DNA from: Candidatus Poribacteria bacterium
GTDB taxonomy: Bacteria > Poribacteria > WGA-4E > WGA-3G
Length of the DNA: 60,721 nt
Direction of reading: 5' to 3'
NCBI GenBank assembly: GCA_022394775.1
Contig: JAGFCB010000135.1
Coordinates: 1-60,721, forward strand
The translations under genes were made by a program, and so were the position numbers. Positions 8,573-17,940 of the stretch are shown here, piece after piece. Under the pieces are notes generated by a model. It saw nothing but the letters and a program-made list of their open reading frames with translations, had not been told where the DNA came from and ran no database searches. Position 1 is the stretch's first letter, and each line of letters begins with the position of its first letter.

Positions 8573-9592
8573 GTGCGTAATAAATTTTTGTTTCGTATTT
8601 CCGTGTTAGTTTTAGCGATTTTATTCGTGACTCCACTACTTGCAGACAATCACGAGAGTATCTTGGACAAAGTTAAAAACAGGGGAAAATTAGTCTGTGG
8701 CGTACACGGCGGTTTACCGGGTTTCGGTTTCCTCGGTGAAGATGGTAAATGGAGCGGTTTTGACGCGGATTTTGGACGTGCAATCGCTGCAGCCGTTCTT
8801 GGGGATCCGAGCAAGGTTGAATTTGTTCCCTTAAATGCTGCCGAACGGTTTACCGCACTTCAAACCGGTGAAATAGATGTCTTAATCCGGAATACCACAT
8901 GGACGCTTAGCCGAGATGCCGAGTTGAGCACTGATTTCGCACCACCGACATTTTACGATGGACAAGGTTTCATGGTACCGAAATCACTTAATATTGAATC
9001 AATTACGGAATTAGCAGGCGCGAGCATCGGTGTCACTGCCGGAAGTACAACCGAGTTAAACCTTACTGATACGATGCGTTCTTTAGGGCTTGAGTTCAAT
9101 TCGATTAGTTATGCGGACATTGACACGCTTTACAATAGTTATGACGCGGGACGTGTGGATGTCGTCACCAGTGACAAATCCCAACTTGTTGCGCGGCGTA
9201 AAGATCTAAAAAATCCAGATGATCACGTTATTCTGGATGCAACTATCTCAAAGGAACCGTTGGGGCCTCTCACTATTCATGGTGATAATGAATGGAATGA
9301 TGCTGTGAGTTGGGTTGTTTACGCAACGTTTTTCGCAGAAGAGCACAATATTACTCAGGAAAATGTCAAGACCTTTAAAACTGAAAATCCCGAGATCAAA
9401 CGTTTTTTGGGTGAATCCGGCGAAATGGGTAAAAAGCTTGGACTTCCTAAAGACTGGGCAAAACAAATTATTATTTCCGTTGGTAACTATGGCGAAATCT
9501 TTGAGCGGCACCTAACTCCGATTGGCTTACCTCGCGGCGTTAATAAACCGTGGACGCAAGGCGGACTGCTTTACTCTATGCCGTTCCGTTAG
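8573..9592 (+). CDS. aapJ: Amino-acid ABC transporter substrate-binding protein
   Basis: A 339-residue periplasmic binding protein that captures L-amino acids for the membrane permeases encoded next. It has a cleavable signal peptide (residues 1-24, ending LLADN) and the family-3 solute-binding fold: VKNRGKLVCGVHGGLPGFG at the start, RNTTWTLSRD and FYDGQGFMVPKS in the middle, and the end GGLLYSMPFR, as in AapJ of the general L-amino-acid system. The start is GTG, eight bases after GAGAGG. A hairpin after the stop probably lowers transcription into the permease genes, which fits the higher amount of binding protein such systems need. Homology to AapJ is clear; the exact amino acids carried are not known. 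Confidence 0.88.
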   Translation: MRNKFLFRISVLVLAILFVTPLLADNHESILDKVKNRGKLVCGVHGGLPGFGFLGEDGKWSGFDADFGRAIAAAVLGDPSKVEFVPLNAAERFTALQTGEIDVLIRNTTWTLSRDAELSTDFAPPTFYDGQGFMVPKSLNIESITELAGASIGVTAGSTTELNLTDTMRSLGLEFNSISYADIDTLYNSYDAGRVDVVTSDKSQLVARRKDLKNPDDHVILDATISKEPLGPLTIHGDNEWNDAVSWVVYATFFAEEHNITQENVKTFKTENPEIKRFLGESGEMGKKLGLPKDWAKQIIISVGNYGEIFERHLTPIGLPRGVNKPWTQGGLLYSMPFR

Positions 9593-9620
9593 ATCGTACT
9601 TTTCAGGAATTCTATCTTGA

Positions 9621-9644
9621 ATGCGCGCCGACTTAGGCGCGCAT
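9621..9644 (+). terminator. Intra-operon hairpin after aapJ
   Basis: ATGCGCGCC-GACTTA-GGCGCGCAT makes a 9-bp GC-rich stem 29 bases after the aapJ stop, with only a weak T run after it. It probably acts as an attenuator or as a 3' stabiliser of the aapJ message. Downstream, at 9688-9720, is a copy of the dispersed GTAGGAACGAGGTTCACTCGTCC palindrome family. Confidence 0.5.
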
Positions 9645-9778
9645 CTATTATTGTTCTGTCCACCTTTAAATTGTAGATAGTAGATGGATTCGCTCGTTGT
9701 AGGAACGAGGTTCACTCGTCCTATACACCCAAAAAAATAACCGCAATTTTAACTGCCCAGAACACTACCTTTATAACT

Positions 9779-11014
9779 ATGATGGAAGATAATTCACCTA
9801 AGGTCATATCAGACAAAATCCCATTCTATCGAGACGTTCGGTTTCTGAAAGTATTTTTTCAGATACTTTTCATTATCGGCATCATTCTGTTAGCAGGATT
9901 TCTATACTCAAATATGCTAAACGGACTCAGCAGACAGGGCATAGAACTTAATCTGACTTTTCTAAACAGTGAAGCAGGATTTGAATTATCCGAAGGAATT
10001 GATTTTGAACCTTCCGAAACATTTCTCAAGGCATTTTGGGTGGGTATTGTTAACACGCTCAAGGTAAGCATATTAGGGATATTTTCTGCGACTGCTATCG
10101 GCTTCTTTTTTGGAATTGCTCGTCTTTCCAGCAATTGGCTAATCCGTCAAATAGCATCTGTCTACGTAGAATGTTTTCGTAATATTCCGCTCGTATTGCA
10201 GATCGTGTTTTGGTATGCAATAATGCTGGTACTTCCTGTTGTGCGAGAGAGTATTAGCTTCTTTGATAGTATCTTCATCAACGTTCGTGGTGTATATCTT
10301 CCTGCACTTGAAGGAACAGCAGGATTAATACTTTGGTTGTGGTATCTTTTATCAGGTATCATAATAGCGATTATTGTTGTACTTGGTCTTGCAGCATTCC
10401 GTTATTTCTTTCAGTCTCGTGAACTTCACGCGACAAGTCGTCCTTCCTTTATCTCCAACATAATTTTTGGTGCAAAGTGGGTTGCTGCTCCAACTTTTTT
10501 AATAATTGCTATTGTCGGATGGTTTCTAACACCAGAAGTGCCATTTGAATTATCACGCCCTGAGTTTCGGGGATTTAATTTCGTCGGTGGGATGAATTTT
10601 TCACCGGAATTCACAGCACTCTTAATTGGGCTCGCAGTCTATACAAGTGCCTTTATTGCAGAAGTTGTAAGAAGCGGTATACAAGCAGTAGTAAAGGGAC
10701 AACGGGAGGCTGCACGATCAGTCGGTCTGAAAGAATCACAAGTCTTGCGTTTAGTTGTCGTACCCCAAGCTATTCCTGTTATTGTGCCGCCGCTCACCAG
10801 TCAATATCTGAACCTTGCCAAGAACTCCAGCCTTGCAATTTTCATTGGTTTCCCTGACCTGTTTCAAGTTGGAGAAATAATGATGAGTCAGACCGGACAA
10901 TCTATTCCTATCTTCGCGATGATTATGGTGAGTTATCTGATAATGAGTCTAACGACATCCGCTTTCATGAATTGGTATAACCATAGAATTACCCGAATTG
11001 GTCGATCAAGGTAG
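9779..11014 (+). CDS. aapQ: Amino-acid ABC transporter permease, AapQ-like
   Basis: A 411-residue inner-membrane permease. After a short cytoplasmic start there is a membrane helix (VFFQILFIIGIILLAGFLY), a long periplasmic part, the HisM/GlnP-type core beginning FWVGIVNTLKVSILGIFSA, and near residue 310 the loop that touches the ATPase, QREAARSVGLKESQ, with the EAA-type pattern. The length near 400 residues is normal for AapQ, which is longer than GlnP-like permeases because of an extra segment between core helices. It pairs with the AapM-like protein 21 bases downstream to form the membrane channel. The start is the first of two adjacent possible codons (ATG ATG); the upstream ribosome site is weak. 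Confidence 0.85.
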   Translation: MMEDNSPKVISDKIPFYRDVRFLKVFFQILFIIGIILLAGFLYSNMLNGLSRQGIELNLTFLNSEAGFELSEGIDFEPSETFLKAFWVGIVNTLKVSILGIFSATAIGFFFGIARLSSNWLIRQIASVYVECFRNIPLVLQIVFWYAIMLVLPVVRESISFFDSIFINVRGVYLPALEGTAGLILWLWYLLSGIIIAIIVVLGLAAFRYFFQSRELHATSRPSFISNIIFGAKWVAAPTFLIIAIVGWFLTPEVPFELSRPEFRGFNFVGGMNFSPEFTALLIGLAVYTSAFIAEVVRSGIQAVVKGQREAARSVGLKESQVLRLVVVPQAIPVIVPPLTSQYLNLAKNSSLAIFIGFPDLFQVGEIMMSQTGQSIPIFAMIMVSYLIMSLTTSAFMNWYNHRITRIGRSR

Positions 11015-11035
11015 CACTGAAAAGGAAGCAGAAAA

Positions 11036-12220
11036 GTGGAAAATCTCACATTTACACAAGAAGTCAAACCCCCAGATACAAAAAAAGGACCTGTGAAATG
11101 GTTAAAAGATAATCTTTTTAACACCTGGTATAATACCATTTTGAGTTGTTTAGCACTTGTGTTTCTCTTCTTTGTCTTTAGGGGAGTTTTGACTTGGGTG
11201 TTTACGCAGGCAAACTGGGAAGTCATCCCTGCGAACTTGCAAATACTTTCGATTGGTCCTTATCCTTTAGAACAAATATGGAGAGTTTCCTATGTGATAT
11301 ATGGGTTAGCCGTATTATTGGGGCTGAGTGCTGGTATATGGGATGGATTGACTCGACAAATTACAGTTGCTATCGGTTGCCTTGGTGCGATCATACTCCT
11401 TTTACCTTTTGAAATATCTGTTCGAGAACAAACACTTATAGCAACTGTTATCCTTGCAGTATCTTTTGCTATTGGACGTAACAAACATAATTGGAAACGA
11501 TGGGTAGTGGTAGGTTGGGTACTCTCCTTTCCGTGGACTATGATGATGCTGCATGGTTTCGGTGGGGACACCATCTCAACAACACTTTGGGGTGGACTTC
11601 TCCTTACACTCATTCTGGCTGCTGTTGGGATCGTTGCTTGCTTTCCATTGGGTGTGCTATTGGCACTTGGTCGGAGAAGTCAACTGCCAGCGATAAGATG
11701 GGTCTCTACAGTTTATATAGAGACGGTCCGTGGTGTGCCATTGATAGCCATACTGTTTATGGGTAATGTATTGCTGCCGATTTTTATGTCGGGTGATTTT
11801 CAACTTGATAAAGTTATACGCGCTATGATTGCGTTAACGCTTTTCTCTGCTGCATATATGGCAGAGAATGTACGTGGGGGCCTTCAAGCAATTCCGAGTG
11901 GACAAGTTGAGGCTGCACAAGCCGTGGGACTTACTTATCCCAAAGCGATCCTCTTCATCGTTCTACCACAGGCATTACGAGCCGTTATTCCAGCGATTGT
12001 GGGACAATTCATCTCACTTTTTAAGGATACATCTTTAGTATCTATTATTGGACTACTTGATCTATTAGGGATAGGCAGAAGTGTTCTTGGGAATACAGAT
12101 TGGACAGGGCTGCAAACTGAAGTATTCTTATTTGTTGGTCTCATCTATTTCATTTTTACTTACGCAATGTCTCATGTTAGCCAGCAGATTGAAGCAGACT
12201 TAGGCGTCGGAAAGTATTAG
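11036..12220 (+). CDS. aapM: Amino-acid ABC transporter permease, AapM-like
   Basis: A 394-residue permease with about eight hydrophobic segments. The transport core starts around LLLTLILAAVGIVACFPLG, followed by YIETVRGVPLIAILFMGN (residues about 226-244) and the ATPase-contact loop GQVEAAQAVGLTYPKA. It ends with a helix and LGVGKY. AapM proteins are the usual partners of AapQ, and the order Q-M-P is the normal one. The start is GTG, with AAGGAAG eight bases upstream. It is probably translated from the same message as aapQ. One oddity is a long hydrophobic N-terminal half (residues 30-160), which is usual for this family. Confidence 0.85.
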   Translation: MENLTFTQEVKPPDTKKGPVKWLKDNLFNTWYNTILSCLALVFLFFVFRGVLTWVFTQANWEVIPANLQILSIGPYPLEQIWRVSYVIYGLAVLLGLSAGIWDGLTRQITVAIGCLGAIILLLPFEISVREQTLIATVILAVSFAIGRNKHNWKRWVVVGWVLSFPWTMMMLHGFGGDTISTTLWGGLLLTLILAAVGIVACFPLGVLLALGRRSQLPAIRWVSTVYIETVRGVPLIAILFMGNVLLPIFMSGDFQLDKVIRAMIALTLFSAAYMAENVRGGLQAIPSGQVEAAQAVGLTYPKAILFIVLPQALRAVIPAIVGQFISLFKDTSLVSIIGLLDLLGIGRSVLGNTDWTGLQTEVFLFVGLIYFIFTYAMSHVSQQIEADLGVGKY

Positions 12221-12252
12221 GAATTTGTTAGAATTGAAGGAGGCATCAACAA

Positions 12253-13014
12253 ATGACTGAAAACGAAAATACAACGAATGACCCAATTATTATATGTGAA
12301 GACGTACACAAATGGTTTGATGACTTCCATGTCCTCAAGGGAATTACCACTACGTTTAAAAAAGGTGAAAAGGCGGTGATATGCGGTCCATCAGGGTCAG
12401 GGAAATCCACCTTTATCCGAACAATTAATCGCCTTGAGGAACATCAACGCGGCACAATTATTGTTGATGGCATTGAACTTAGCAATGATCTCCGAAATAT
12501 TAATCTCATCCGTCAGGAAGTCGGTATGGTGTTCCAACAGTTCAACCTATTCCCTCACTTGACAAATATAAAAAATATCACCTTAGGCCCAATCCAAGTG
12601 AGGAAGATGTCAAAAAACGCAGCGGAAGAAGCGGCTTTGGCTTTATTAGAGCGGATGGATATTGCTGACCAAGCCTATAAATATCCGGCAGAAATTTCGG
12701 GCGGCCAACAGCAGCGCGTCGCAATTGCCCGGGCATTGGCAATGGAGCCAAAGATTATGCTTTTTGATGAACCCACAAGTGCCCTTGACCCCGAAATGAT
12801 CTCGGAAGTGCTGGACGTGATGCGCGAGCTTGCACATTCTGGTATGACAATGCTGGTTGTTACCCATGAAATGGGATTTGCACGAGAAGTCGCTGATCGG
12901 ATCATGTTCTTCGATGAGGGTGTAGTTATAGAGGAGGCACCACCTGCGGATTTCTTTGATAACCCGCAGCACGAACGTACGAAACTTTTCATCTCACAGA
13001 CGCTGCAACATTAG
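12253..13014 (+). CDS. aapP: Amino-acid ABC transporter ATP-binding protein
   Basis: A 253-residue ATPase that drives uptake of polar amino acids. All motifs are intact: Walker [10 protein letters not shown] (residues 48-56), Q-loop [11 protein letters not shown], signature [15 protein letters not shown], Walker [15 protein letters not shown] and the switch His in [10 protein letters not shown]. Such sequences are typical of the GlnQ/HisP/AapP group. A good ribosome site (GAAGGAGG) precedes the ATG. It is the last gene of the operon; the next gene is on the other strand, with stops only 10 bases apart. Confidence 0.92.
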   Translation: MTENENTTNDPIIICEDVHKWFDDFHVLKGITTTFKKGEKAVICGPSGSGKSTFIRTINRLEEHQRGTIIVDGIELSNDLRNINLIRQEVGMVFQQFNLFPHLTNIKNITLGPIQVRKMSKNAAEEAALALLERMDIADQAYKYPAEISGGQQQRVAIARALAMEPKIMLFDEPTSALDPEMISEVLDVMRELAHSGMTMLVVTHEMGFAREVADRIMFFDEGVVIEEAPPADFFDNPQHERTKLFISQTLQH

Positions 13015-13024
13015 GGATATATTT

Positions 13025-13381
13025 TTAGCAGGCTGCTTGCAGCAGCGTAATCGGAATCGTTTCGGAAATTGAAGGCGTATACGATGAAAGCAAAAGTACA
13101 TCGCTGACGGGTGGGCGTTGAAGAATATCTAAGACAATGTCTCGAAGATCTTCGGACAATTCGGTTAGACCTGTGAGCGGAAAACTTCGGGGACCCATAT
13201 CCGTTTTTTGGGCAAGCAGAGAGTATTCCAGAAAGGTCAGCCCAATGGCTTTGTGTTCTTGTTTGTTGAGTCGCAGCAAGATATGAGGCGTTAATTCAAT
13301 GCCTGTTGCCTGTTCACCTGGGGCAAACGAGATGTATAACGTATCACTTATTTCATCGTAGTTAGAAACTGGTTGCGTCAT
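13025..13381 (-). CDS. DUF2283-like protein
   Basis: A 118-residue protein that begins with the DUF2283 pattern NYDEISDTLYISFAPGE and continues with an acidic strand-rich stretch and LNKQEHKAIGLTFLEYS. The function of the family is unknown; in many genomes it lies near DUF4258 or toxin-like genes, but no such neighbour is here. The last third (LRDIVLDILQRPPVSDVLL) may be a helix and strand extension. It converges with aapP, with 10 bases between stops. The upstream 13382-13646 gap holds a type A-related palindrome and no gene. Confidence 0.6.
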   Translation of the reverse strand: MTQPVSNYDEISDTLYISFAPGEQATGIELTPHILLRLNKQEHKAIGLTFLEYSLLAQKTDMGPRSFPLTGLTELSEDLRDIVLDILQRPPVSDVLLLSSYTPSISETIPITLLQAAC

Positions 13382-13494
13382 AATCTATTTACCGAATCCT
13401 TTTCATCTTTATTATATCATACAAAGCAGACGAAAGCAAAATATAATTTTTCAAAAGGTGAACGCGGTAAATTCTATAACCCAAAAGCCATTTT

Positions 13495-13608
13495 TATAGT
13501 AAAGTCAATAATTAAAGAGACATTTCAGTGATTGTGGAGACCTCCCTCGTAGGGGCGAGGTTCCCTCGTCCGCTGTAAAGTGTCTCATTAATTCTGAAAT
13601 CCACTATA
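13495..13608. repeat. MITE type A relative (114 bp, degenerate ends)
   Basis: The ends TATAGTAAAGTC and GAAATCCACTATA are imperfect inverted repeats, followed inside by AATTAAAGAGACATTT and AAAGTGTCTCATTAATT, also inverted. The centre is the dispersed hairpin GACCTCCCTCGTAGGGGCGAGG with TTCCCTCGTC. It shares the outer TATAGTAAA and the GAGACAT word with type A MITEs but has a different core, so it appears to be an old relative or a hybrid. Confidence 0.6.
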
Positions 13609-13646
13609 ATATCTCTAACTCAGATGAAAAAGATGCGGGGCCAAAG

Positions 13647-14405
13647 ATGCGGTTAAATAACAAAATAGCCATTGTCACAGGAGCCGGACGCGGTATCGGC
13701 AAAGCAGTGGCCCTTCGGTTTGCTGAAGAGGGTGCTAAAGTCGTCGTTGATGATGTGAATGATGCCAACGGTGCTGAGACGATCGCTGCGATTACCGATG
13801 CAGGCGGCGAGGCGATGTTTGTCAACGCCGATGTTTCTAATGCCGCCGATGCTGAAAGGCTCATCACCGAAGCGGCTGATGCTTACGGTACAGTTGATAT
13901 TTTGGTAAATAATGCCATCTGCGCTACAGCCGATGTATTGAACAACAATTGGGAGGCGAACTTAGCGGTCGCGCTCCGAGGCACCAGCCACTGTTCGGAT
14001 GCGGTTGTTCCATTGATGCAAGCGGGTGGCGGAGGTAGCATTGTTAATGTCGCCTCTGTTAACGGACTCATCGGGTTGCAAGGTATCCACGCTTACTCCG
14101 CTGCGAAAGGTGGTGTTATTGCCTTGACCCGCTCCATGGCAGTCGCACACGGTAAAGACAATATACGTGTCAACTGTATCTGTCCGGGAACGATTCAAAC
14201 TGAAGTCTGGGAACCAATGATTGAACGCAACCCTCAAATTTTGGACGAAATCACGCCCTGGTACCCGTTAGGACGGATCGGACAACCCGTTGACATTGCG
14301 AACGCCGCGCTATTCCTTGCCTCAGATGAAGCCAGTTTTGCAACAGGGGCAGTCTTTGTCATTGACGGTGGTTTGACTGCCGGAAATCATCAGTTTCCGA
14401 TTTGA
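13647..14405 (+). CDS. Short-chain dehydrogenase/reductase
   Basis: A 252-residue NAD(P)-dependent oxidoreductase of the classical SDR type. It shows the nucleotide motif [10 protein letters not shown] (residues 11-20), the acidic DDVND after strand two that favours NAD(H), the NNA motif at DILVNNAI, the catalytic Ser in NVASVNG, the YSAAKGG active site (Tyr and Lys), and the C-terminal [15 protein letters not shown]. Substrates range from 3-oxoacyl-ACP to sugars and secondary alcohols; none can be assigned. It heads a + strand run with PhyH, sulfatase and others, which suggests oxidation of a small hydroxylated compound. The ribosome site is modest (GGGGCCAAAG). Confidence 0.88.
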   Translation: MRLNNKIAIVTGAGRGIGKAVALRFAEEGAKVVVDDVNDANGAETIAAITDAGGEAMFVNADVSNAADAERLITEAADAYGTVDILVNNAICATADVLNNNWEANLAVALRGTSHCSDAVVPLMQAGGGGSIVNVASVNGLIGLQGIHAYSAAKGGVIALTRSMAVAHGKDNIRVNCICPGTIQTEVWEPMIERNPQILDEITPWYPLGRIGQPVDIANAALFLASDEASFATGAVFVIDGGLTAGNHQFPI

Positions 14406-14456
14406 CAACAACATACAGTGGGAAATATTGAAAAAATTAACATACGGAGAAATACA

Positions 14457-15308
14457 ATGGTAACACAAGAACAGATTGATTTTTTTCAGGAAAACGGGTA
14501 TGTCAAGTTTGGTAGGGTTTTAGATGGCGATGGTGTTGAAGCCATGCGGGCAGGGTTGGATGCGGTTATTGAACTGGAACTTACCGAAGGTGATGATTCC
14601 TCACCGGAATTCAAATATGGACACGATCGCAAGCAGGATCGTCTCAATCGTGGCAGCGGTCACCCGCGTGCGATTCACCAATATGTGAACATGTGGAAAC
14701 GTGAATCCAGTTATGAGGCAGCTATACATAATCCCTTAATTGCAGGAACAGCGCGGGCATTATTGGATACGCCCGAAGTGCGTCTTTGGCACGATCAGGT
14801 TATTTCTAAACCGCCACACGATAACGGGCATTTCGGTTTTCATCACGATTTCTTTTTCTGGCCCCTGAGTTCCCCGAACATTGTGAGCTGCTGGCTCGCT
14901 TTAGACGATGCAACAGTCGATAGCGGTTGTATGCACGTTATGCCGAAAAGTCACAAAGATGAACAGTTCTCGGTTGAAGCGAGAGCGGCATTCAATGCGG
15001 CCTCCGAAAAAGCGAATGAATCAGGGCACGAACCGCCGCCAAACCCGTGGACAGAGAGAGGGAAGTTGGACATCAGTCACGGTACCCCAGTGGAGCTGAA
15101 AGCGGGTGAGTGTATGTTTCACCACTGCCTTAACTGGCACGGCACGCCGCCAAATGTTACAGATCATCAACGTCGCGCGTTTGTGATGATTTTCATGGCA
15201 CAAGATGTTTGCTATAATAACGCGCAATCACCAAGTCATGTCCTCGTTCCAACTATTGAAGTTGCGGACGGTGAACCACTTGTCGGTGATGGATTTCCGG
15301 TAGCTTAA
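14457..15308 (+). CDS. Phytanoyl-CoA dioxygenase family protein
   Basis: A 283-residue PhyH-type Fe(II)/2-oxoglutarate oxygenase. It starts with the typical QEQIDFFQENGYVKFGRVL. The metal site is GFHHDFFFW (H-x-D), with a distal His in CMFHHCLNWHGTPPN; the 2-oxoglutarate Arg is in DHQRRAFVMIFMA. Between them is ALDDATVDSGCMHVMPKSHK, a standard signature. ATG 14457 has CGGAG at good distance; an upstream GTG in frame is not supported by a ribosome site. It lies 51 bases after the SDR stop and 37 bases before the sulfatase start, so the three are probably one transcript. Substrate unknown. Confidence 0.88.
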   Translation: MVTQEQIDFFQENGYVKFGRVLDGDGVEAMRAGLDAVIELELTEGDDSSPEFKYGHDRKQDRLNRGSGHPRAIHQYVNMWKRESSYEAAIHNPLIAGTARALLDTPEVRLWHDQVISKPPHDNGHFGFHHDFFFWPLSSPNIVSCWLALDDATVDSGCMHVMPKSHKDEQFSVEARAAFNAASEKANESGHEPPPNPWTERGKLDISHGTPVELKAGECMFHHCLNWHGTPPNVTDHQRRAFVMIFMAQDVCYNNAQSPSHVLVPTIEVADGEPLVGDGFPVA

Positions 15309-15345
15309 CCAGCCGTTTAGCACACTAAGTCAAATGGAGAAAAAT

Positions 15346-16749
15346 ATGGAAAACAGACCAAATGTCATTTTTGTTTTAACGGACGATCAGGGACCGTGGG
15401 CTGCGGGGTGTTACGGTAACGATGAGGTACGGACCCCTTATCTTGACCAGTTGGCATCAGAAGGCACCCGCTTCTCGAATTTCTTTTGCACAAGTCCTGT
15501 CTGTTCGCCAGCGCGTGCGAGTCTGATGACTGGACGTATCCCGTCAGCACACGGTGTACACGACTGGATCCGCGACGGAAATATGCCGCCAGATCCCGCC
15601 CGATACCTTGAAGGTTTGACCTGTTATACTGACGTTCTTGCAGAGAACAACTATACGGTCGGATTGAGCGGTAAATGGCATCTCGGTGATAGCTTGACCC
15701 CTCAACACGGGTTCAGTCACTGGTTCGCTTTGCTCACCGGTGGTAGCCAGTACAACGATGCGGATATGATTCGGGACGGAGAGGTAGAGATGCAACCCGG
15801 CTACCTTACCGATGTCATTACCGATGATGCGTTGAACTTTATCTCAGCGAACAAAGATGGACCGTTCTATCTCAGCGTCAACTACAACGCACCGCATACG
15901 CCGTTTACAGGACATCCGCAGGACATTGTTGACTCGTATGACGATTGTCCGTTCAAGACGTGTCCACAAGAGGCGTTGCATCCGTGGGCTGTGCAGGGAG
16001 CAGCGGTTCACATGGGTAACCGCGAATCGTTGAAGGGTTACTTCGCAGCAATAACCGCACTTGATCTAAATGTCGGGCGGATTTTGGACAGGCTTTCTGA
16101 ACTCGGTATCCGTGAGAACACACTGGTCGTTTTTAGCAGCGATAACGGTTACTCGTGTGGACATCACGGATTTTGGCATAAAGGTAACGGCACATTCCCG
16201 CTGAATATGTATGAAAACTCTGTCAAGGTCCCGTTCATCGTCAGCCATCCGGGTAGCATTCCAGAGGGACGCGTCAGTGAGGCGATGGTGAGCCAGTACG
16301 ATTTCATGCCGACACTCCTTGACTATCTCGATTTACCTGATCCAAACGACGATATGTCGCCCGGTAGAAGTTTTACCCCTGCACTCTCCGGAGCGACAAA
16401 CGATGCGAAAGATGAAATCGTCATTTACGATGAATACGGTCCTGTGCGTATGATTCGGACGCAGGAGTGGAAATATGTCCATCGGTACCCTTACGGTCCG
16501 CATGAATTATATGATCTGGTGAACGATCCGGGTGAACGGAAAAACTTGATAGACGATAAATCTCAGAACGCGCGTATCGGCGACATGCGCCAACAGATGG
16601 GTGCGTGGTTTGAACGGTACGTCCTACCGGAATTAGACGGTGCGAGATGCTCCGTTACGGGTGGTGGACAAGCGGCAAAAATCGAGGAAGGACAATGTGG
16701 TGAGGGAGCGTTCCATCCCCGATACGCTGCACCCCGACAGAATGTTTAG
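15346..16749 (+). CDS. Sulfatase (formylglycine-dependent)
   Basis: A 467-residue type I sulfatase. It begins NVIFVLTDDQGPWAAGCYGN, whose two Asp bind calcium, and has the modification site C-S-P-A-R in TSPVCSPARASLMTGR, where the Cys becomes formylglycine, followed by SGKWHLGD. A second metal motif is VFSSDNGYSCGHHG. No signal peptide is seen, so it may be cytoplasmic or exported by other means. It hydrolyses sulfate esters, probably of carbohydrates or small metabolites; the substrate is not evident. ATG 15346 is chosen because GGAGAAAAAT precedes it; the in-frame ATG 12 bases upstream contains that ribosome site. A modifying enzyme is not in the window. Confidence 0.9.
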   Translation: MENRPNVIFVLTDDQGPWAAGCYGNDEVRTPYLDQLASEGTRFSNFFCTSPVCSPARASLMTGRIPSAHGVHDWIRDGNMPPDPARYLEGLTCYTDVLAENNYTVGLSGKWHLGDSLTPQHGFSHWFALLTGGSQYNDADMIRDGEVEMQPGYLTDVITDDALNFISANKDGPFYLSVNYNAPHTPFTGHPQDIVDSYDDCPFKTCPQEALHPWAVQGAAVHMGNRESLKGYFAAITALDLNVGRILDRLSELGIRENTLVVFSSDNGYSCGHHGFWHKGNGTFPLNMYENSVKVPFIVSHPGSIPEGRVSEAMVSQYDFMPTLLDYLDLPDPNDDMSPGRSFTPALSGATNDAKDEIVIYDEYGPVRMIRTQEWKYVHRYPYGPHELYDLVNDPGERKNLIDDKSQNARIGDMRQQMGAWFERYVLPELDGARCSVTGGGQAAKIEEGQCGEGAFHPRYAAPRQNV

Positions 16750-16813
16750 GGACATTCGTTGGGTGTCCAGAAAACTCCGGGAGACCTCTGAACCAACAAG
16801 AAAGGAGAGGATT

Positions 16814-17029
16814 ATGACTAAATTGGAATTGGCTTTCGCGGAAGCAACCAAACTACCGCTCAAAGAACAAGATCGTCTTGCAGAGTGGTTGCTTGCCGAA
16901 CTCGCCTCTGAAAGATGCTGGAATCAACTTTTTGCTAAGTCTGAAGATATTTTAGAAATGCTCGCGAGGGAAGCACTTGATGAGCATCATCAAGGACAAA
17001 CGCAAGAATTGGACCCGGAGAAAATTTGA
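16814..17029 (+). CDS. Small antitoxin-like protein
   Basis: A 71-residue acidic protein (TKLELAFAEATKLPLKEQ, then LAEWLLAELASE and EALDEHHQGQTQELDPEKI). Proteins with this pattern are common and are often annotated as antitoxin or addiction-module partners, but the next gene is a sugar-type kinase and no toxin is beside it. The true start is ATG 16814, preceded by AAAGGAGAGG; an open frame runs upstream to 16640 but overlaps the sulfatase end and lacks a ribosome site. Whether it regulates or is an orphan cannot be told. Confidence 0.6.
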   Translation: MTKLELAFAEATKLPLKEQDRLAEWLLAELASERCWNQLFAKSEDILEMLAREALDEHHQGQTQELDPEKI

Positions 17030-17093
17030 ATTCAAAAACAGCTTTAGGTAGGTAGGAATTTAAGACTACCAAACTACGATAGAAAGGAACGAA

Positions 17094-17939
17094 ATGGCGA
17101 GAGCATTTGCCCCCGGCAACATTTCGTGTGTTTTCAAGGTTATCCCGCACGCCAATCCGGCGCGTATGCACTCGCTCGGTATGGGTTTCACGGTTACAGA
17201 AGGCGTAGAGGTCACTGTCTCCGAACATCATGAGACAGAAGTGCTATTTAATGGAAAACGCATCAATTTCCCGACGGTACGTGCTGTTGTCAATAGACTT
17301 ACAGAAAATAGTAACGTTGTAGGTATAAAGGTAGACATTATTTCTCCGTTGCCGCTCGGTTGCGGTTTTGGACTCAGCGGTGCTGCAGCACTTGCCACTG
17401 CATACGCGCTCAATGAATTGCTATCTCTGCACAAAGACCCTGAGGCACTCGCGATGACAGCGCACATCGCAGAAGTTGAGAATAGGACAGGGTTGGGTGA
17501 CGTCTGTTCACAATATCACGGCGGTTGTCTTGTCAAGTTGAAGGAAGGGTCTCCTTTGGTTGCAGATAGGTTACCTATTGCGGAGCAGCCGATTTATTAT
17601 CGCTACTTTGGACCGATCCAGACAAGCGAGGTGCTCGGAAACAGAGAAAAGACAATTCGTATCAATCACGCAGCGGATCTTGCATTGAATACCTTACAAA
17701 CGCTTACCGATGCCAAACCGAGTAACGAACTCTTTAATGCATGTTTTGCGGTCTCAAAACAGTTTTCGGTGGAGAGCGGATTGCTCAGCGATGCACGGGT
17801 AATTGATACAATCGCAAGTATCGAGGCAGAAGGTGGTGTGGCCTCAATGATTATGTTAGGGAACGGTGTCTTTAGCACACATCCTTTTGAGAGTTCGGTA
17901 GAGACGAGACTTGTTCACAATCCTGCACGTCTCAAGTAG
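17094..17939 (+). CDS. Archaeal-type pantoate kinase (GHMP family)
   Basis: A 281-residue GHMP-family kinase that resembles archaeal pantoate kinase (COG1829) rather than bacterial homoserine or galactokinase. The start FAPGNISCVFKV fits the substrate strand, the ATP loop is PLPLGCGFGLSGAAALATAY (P-x-G-x-G-x-S type), and VENRTGLGDVCSQYHGG carries the conserved Gly-Asp part. In archaea this enzyme makes 4-phosphopantoate for coenzyme A, replacing the bacterial pantoate-beta-alanine ligase order. No partner phosphopantothenate synthetase is in view. An alternative is a related GHMP enzyme of unknown substrate. The start ATG follows AAAGGAACGA. The gene ends at a palindrome beginning one base after its stop. 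Confidence 0.65.
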   Translation: MARAFAPGNISCVFKVIPHANPARMHSLGMGFTVTEGVEVTVSEHHETEVLFNGKRINFPTVRAVVNRLTENSNVVGIKVDIISPLPLGCGFGLSGAAALATAYALNELLSLHKDPEALAMTAHIAEVENRTGLGDVCSQYHGGCLVKLKEGSPLVADRLPIAEQPIYYRYFGPIQTSEVLGNREKTIRINHAADLALNTLQTLTDAKPSNELFNACFAVSKQFSVESGLLSDARVIDTIASIEAEGGVASMIMLGNGVFSTHPFESSVETRLVHNPARLK

Positions 17940-17940
17940 T

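Noticed and set aside
16640..16813. Extended start of the small antitoxin-like protein
   Set aside because: The extension overlaps the end of the sulfatase gene and lacks a ribosome site, while ATG 16814 has AAAGGAGAGG.
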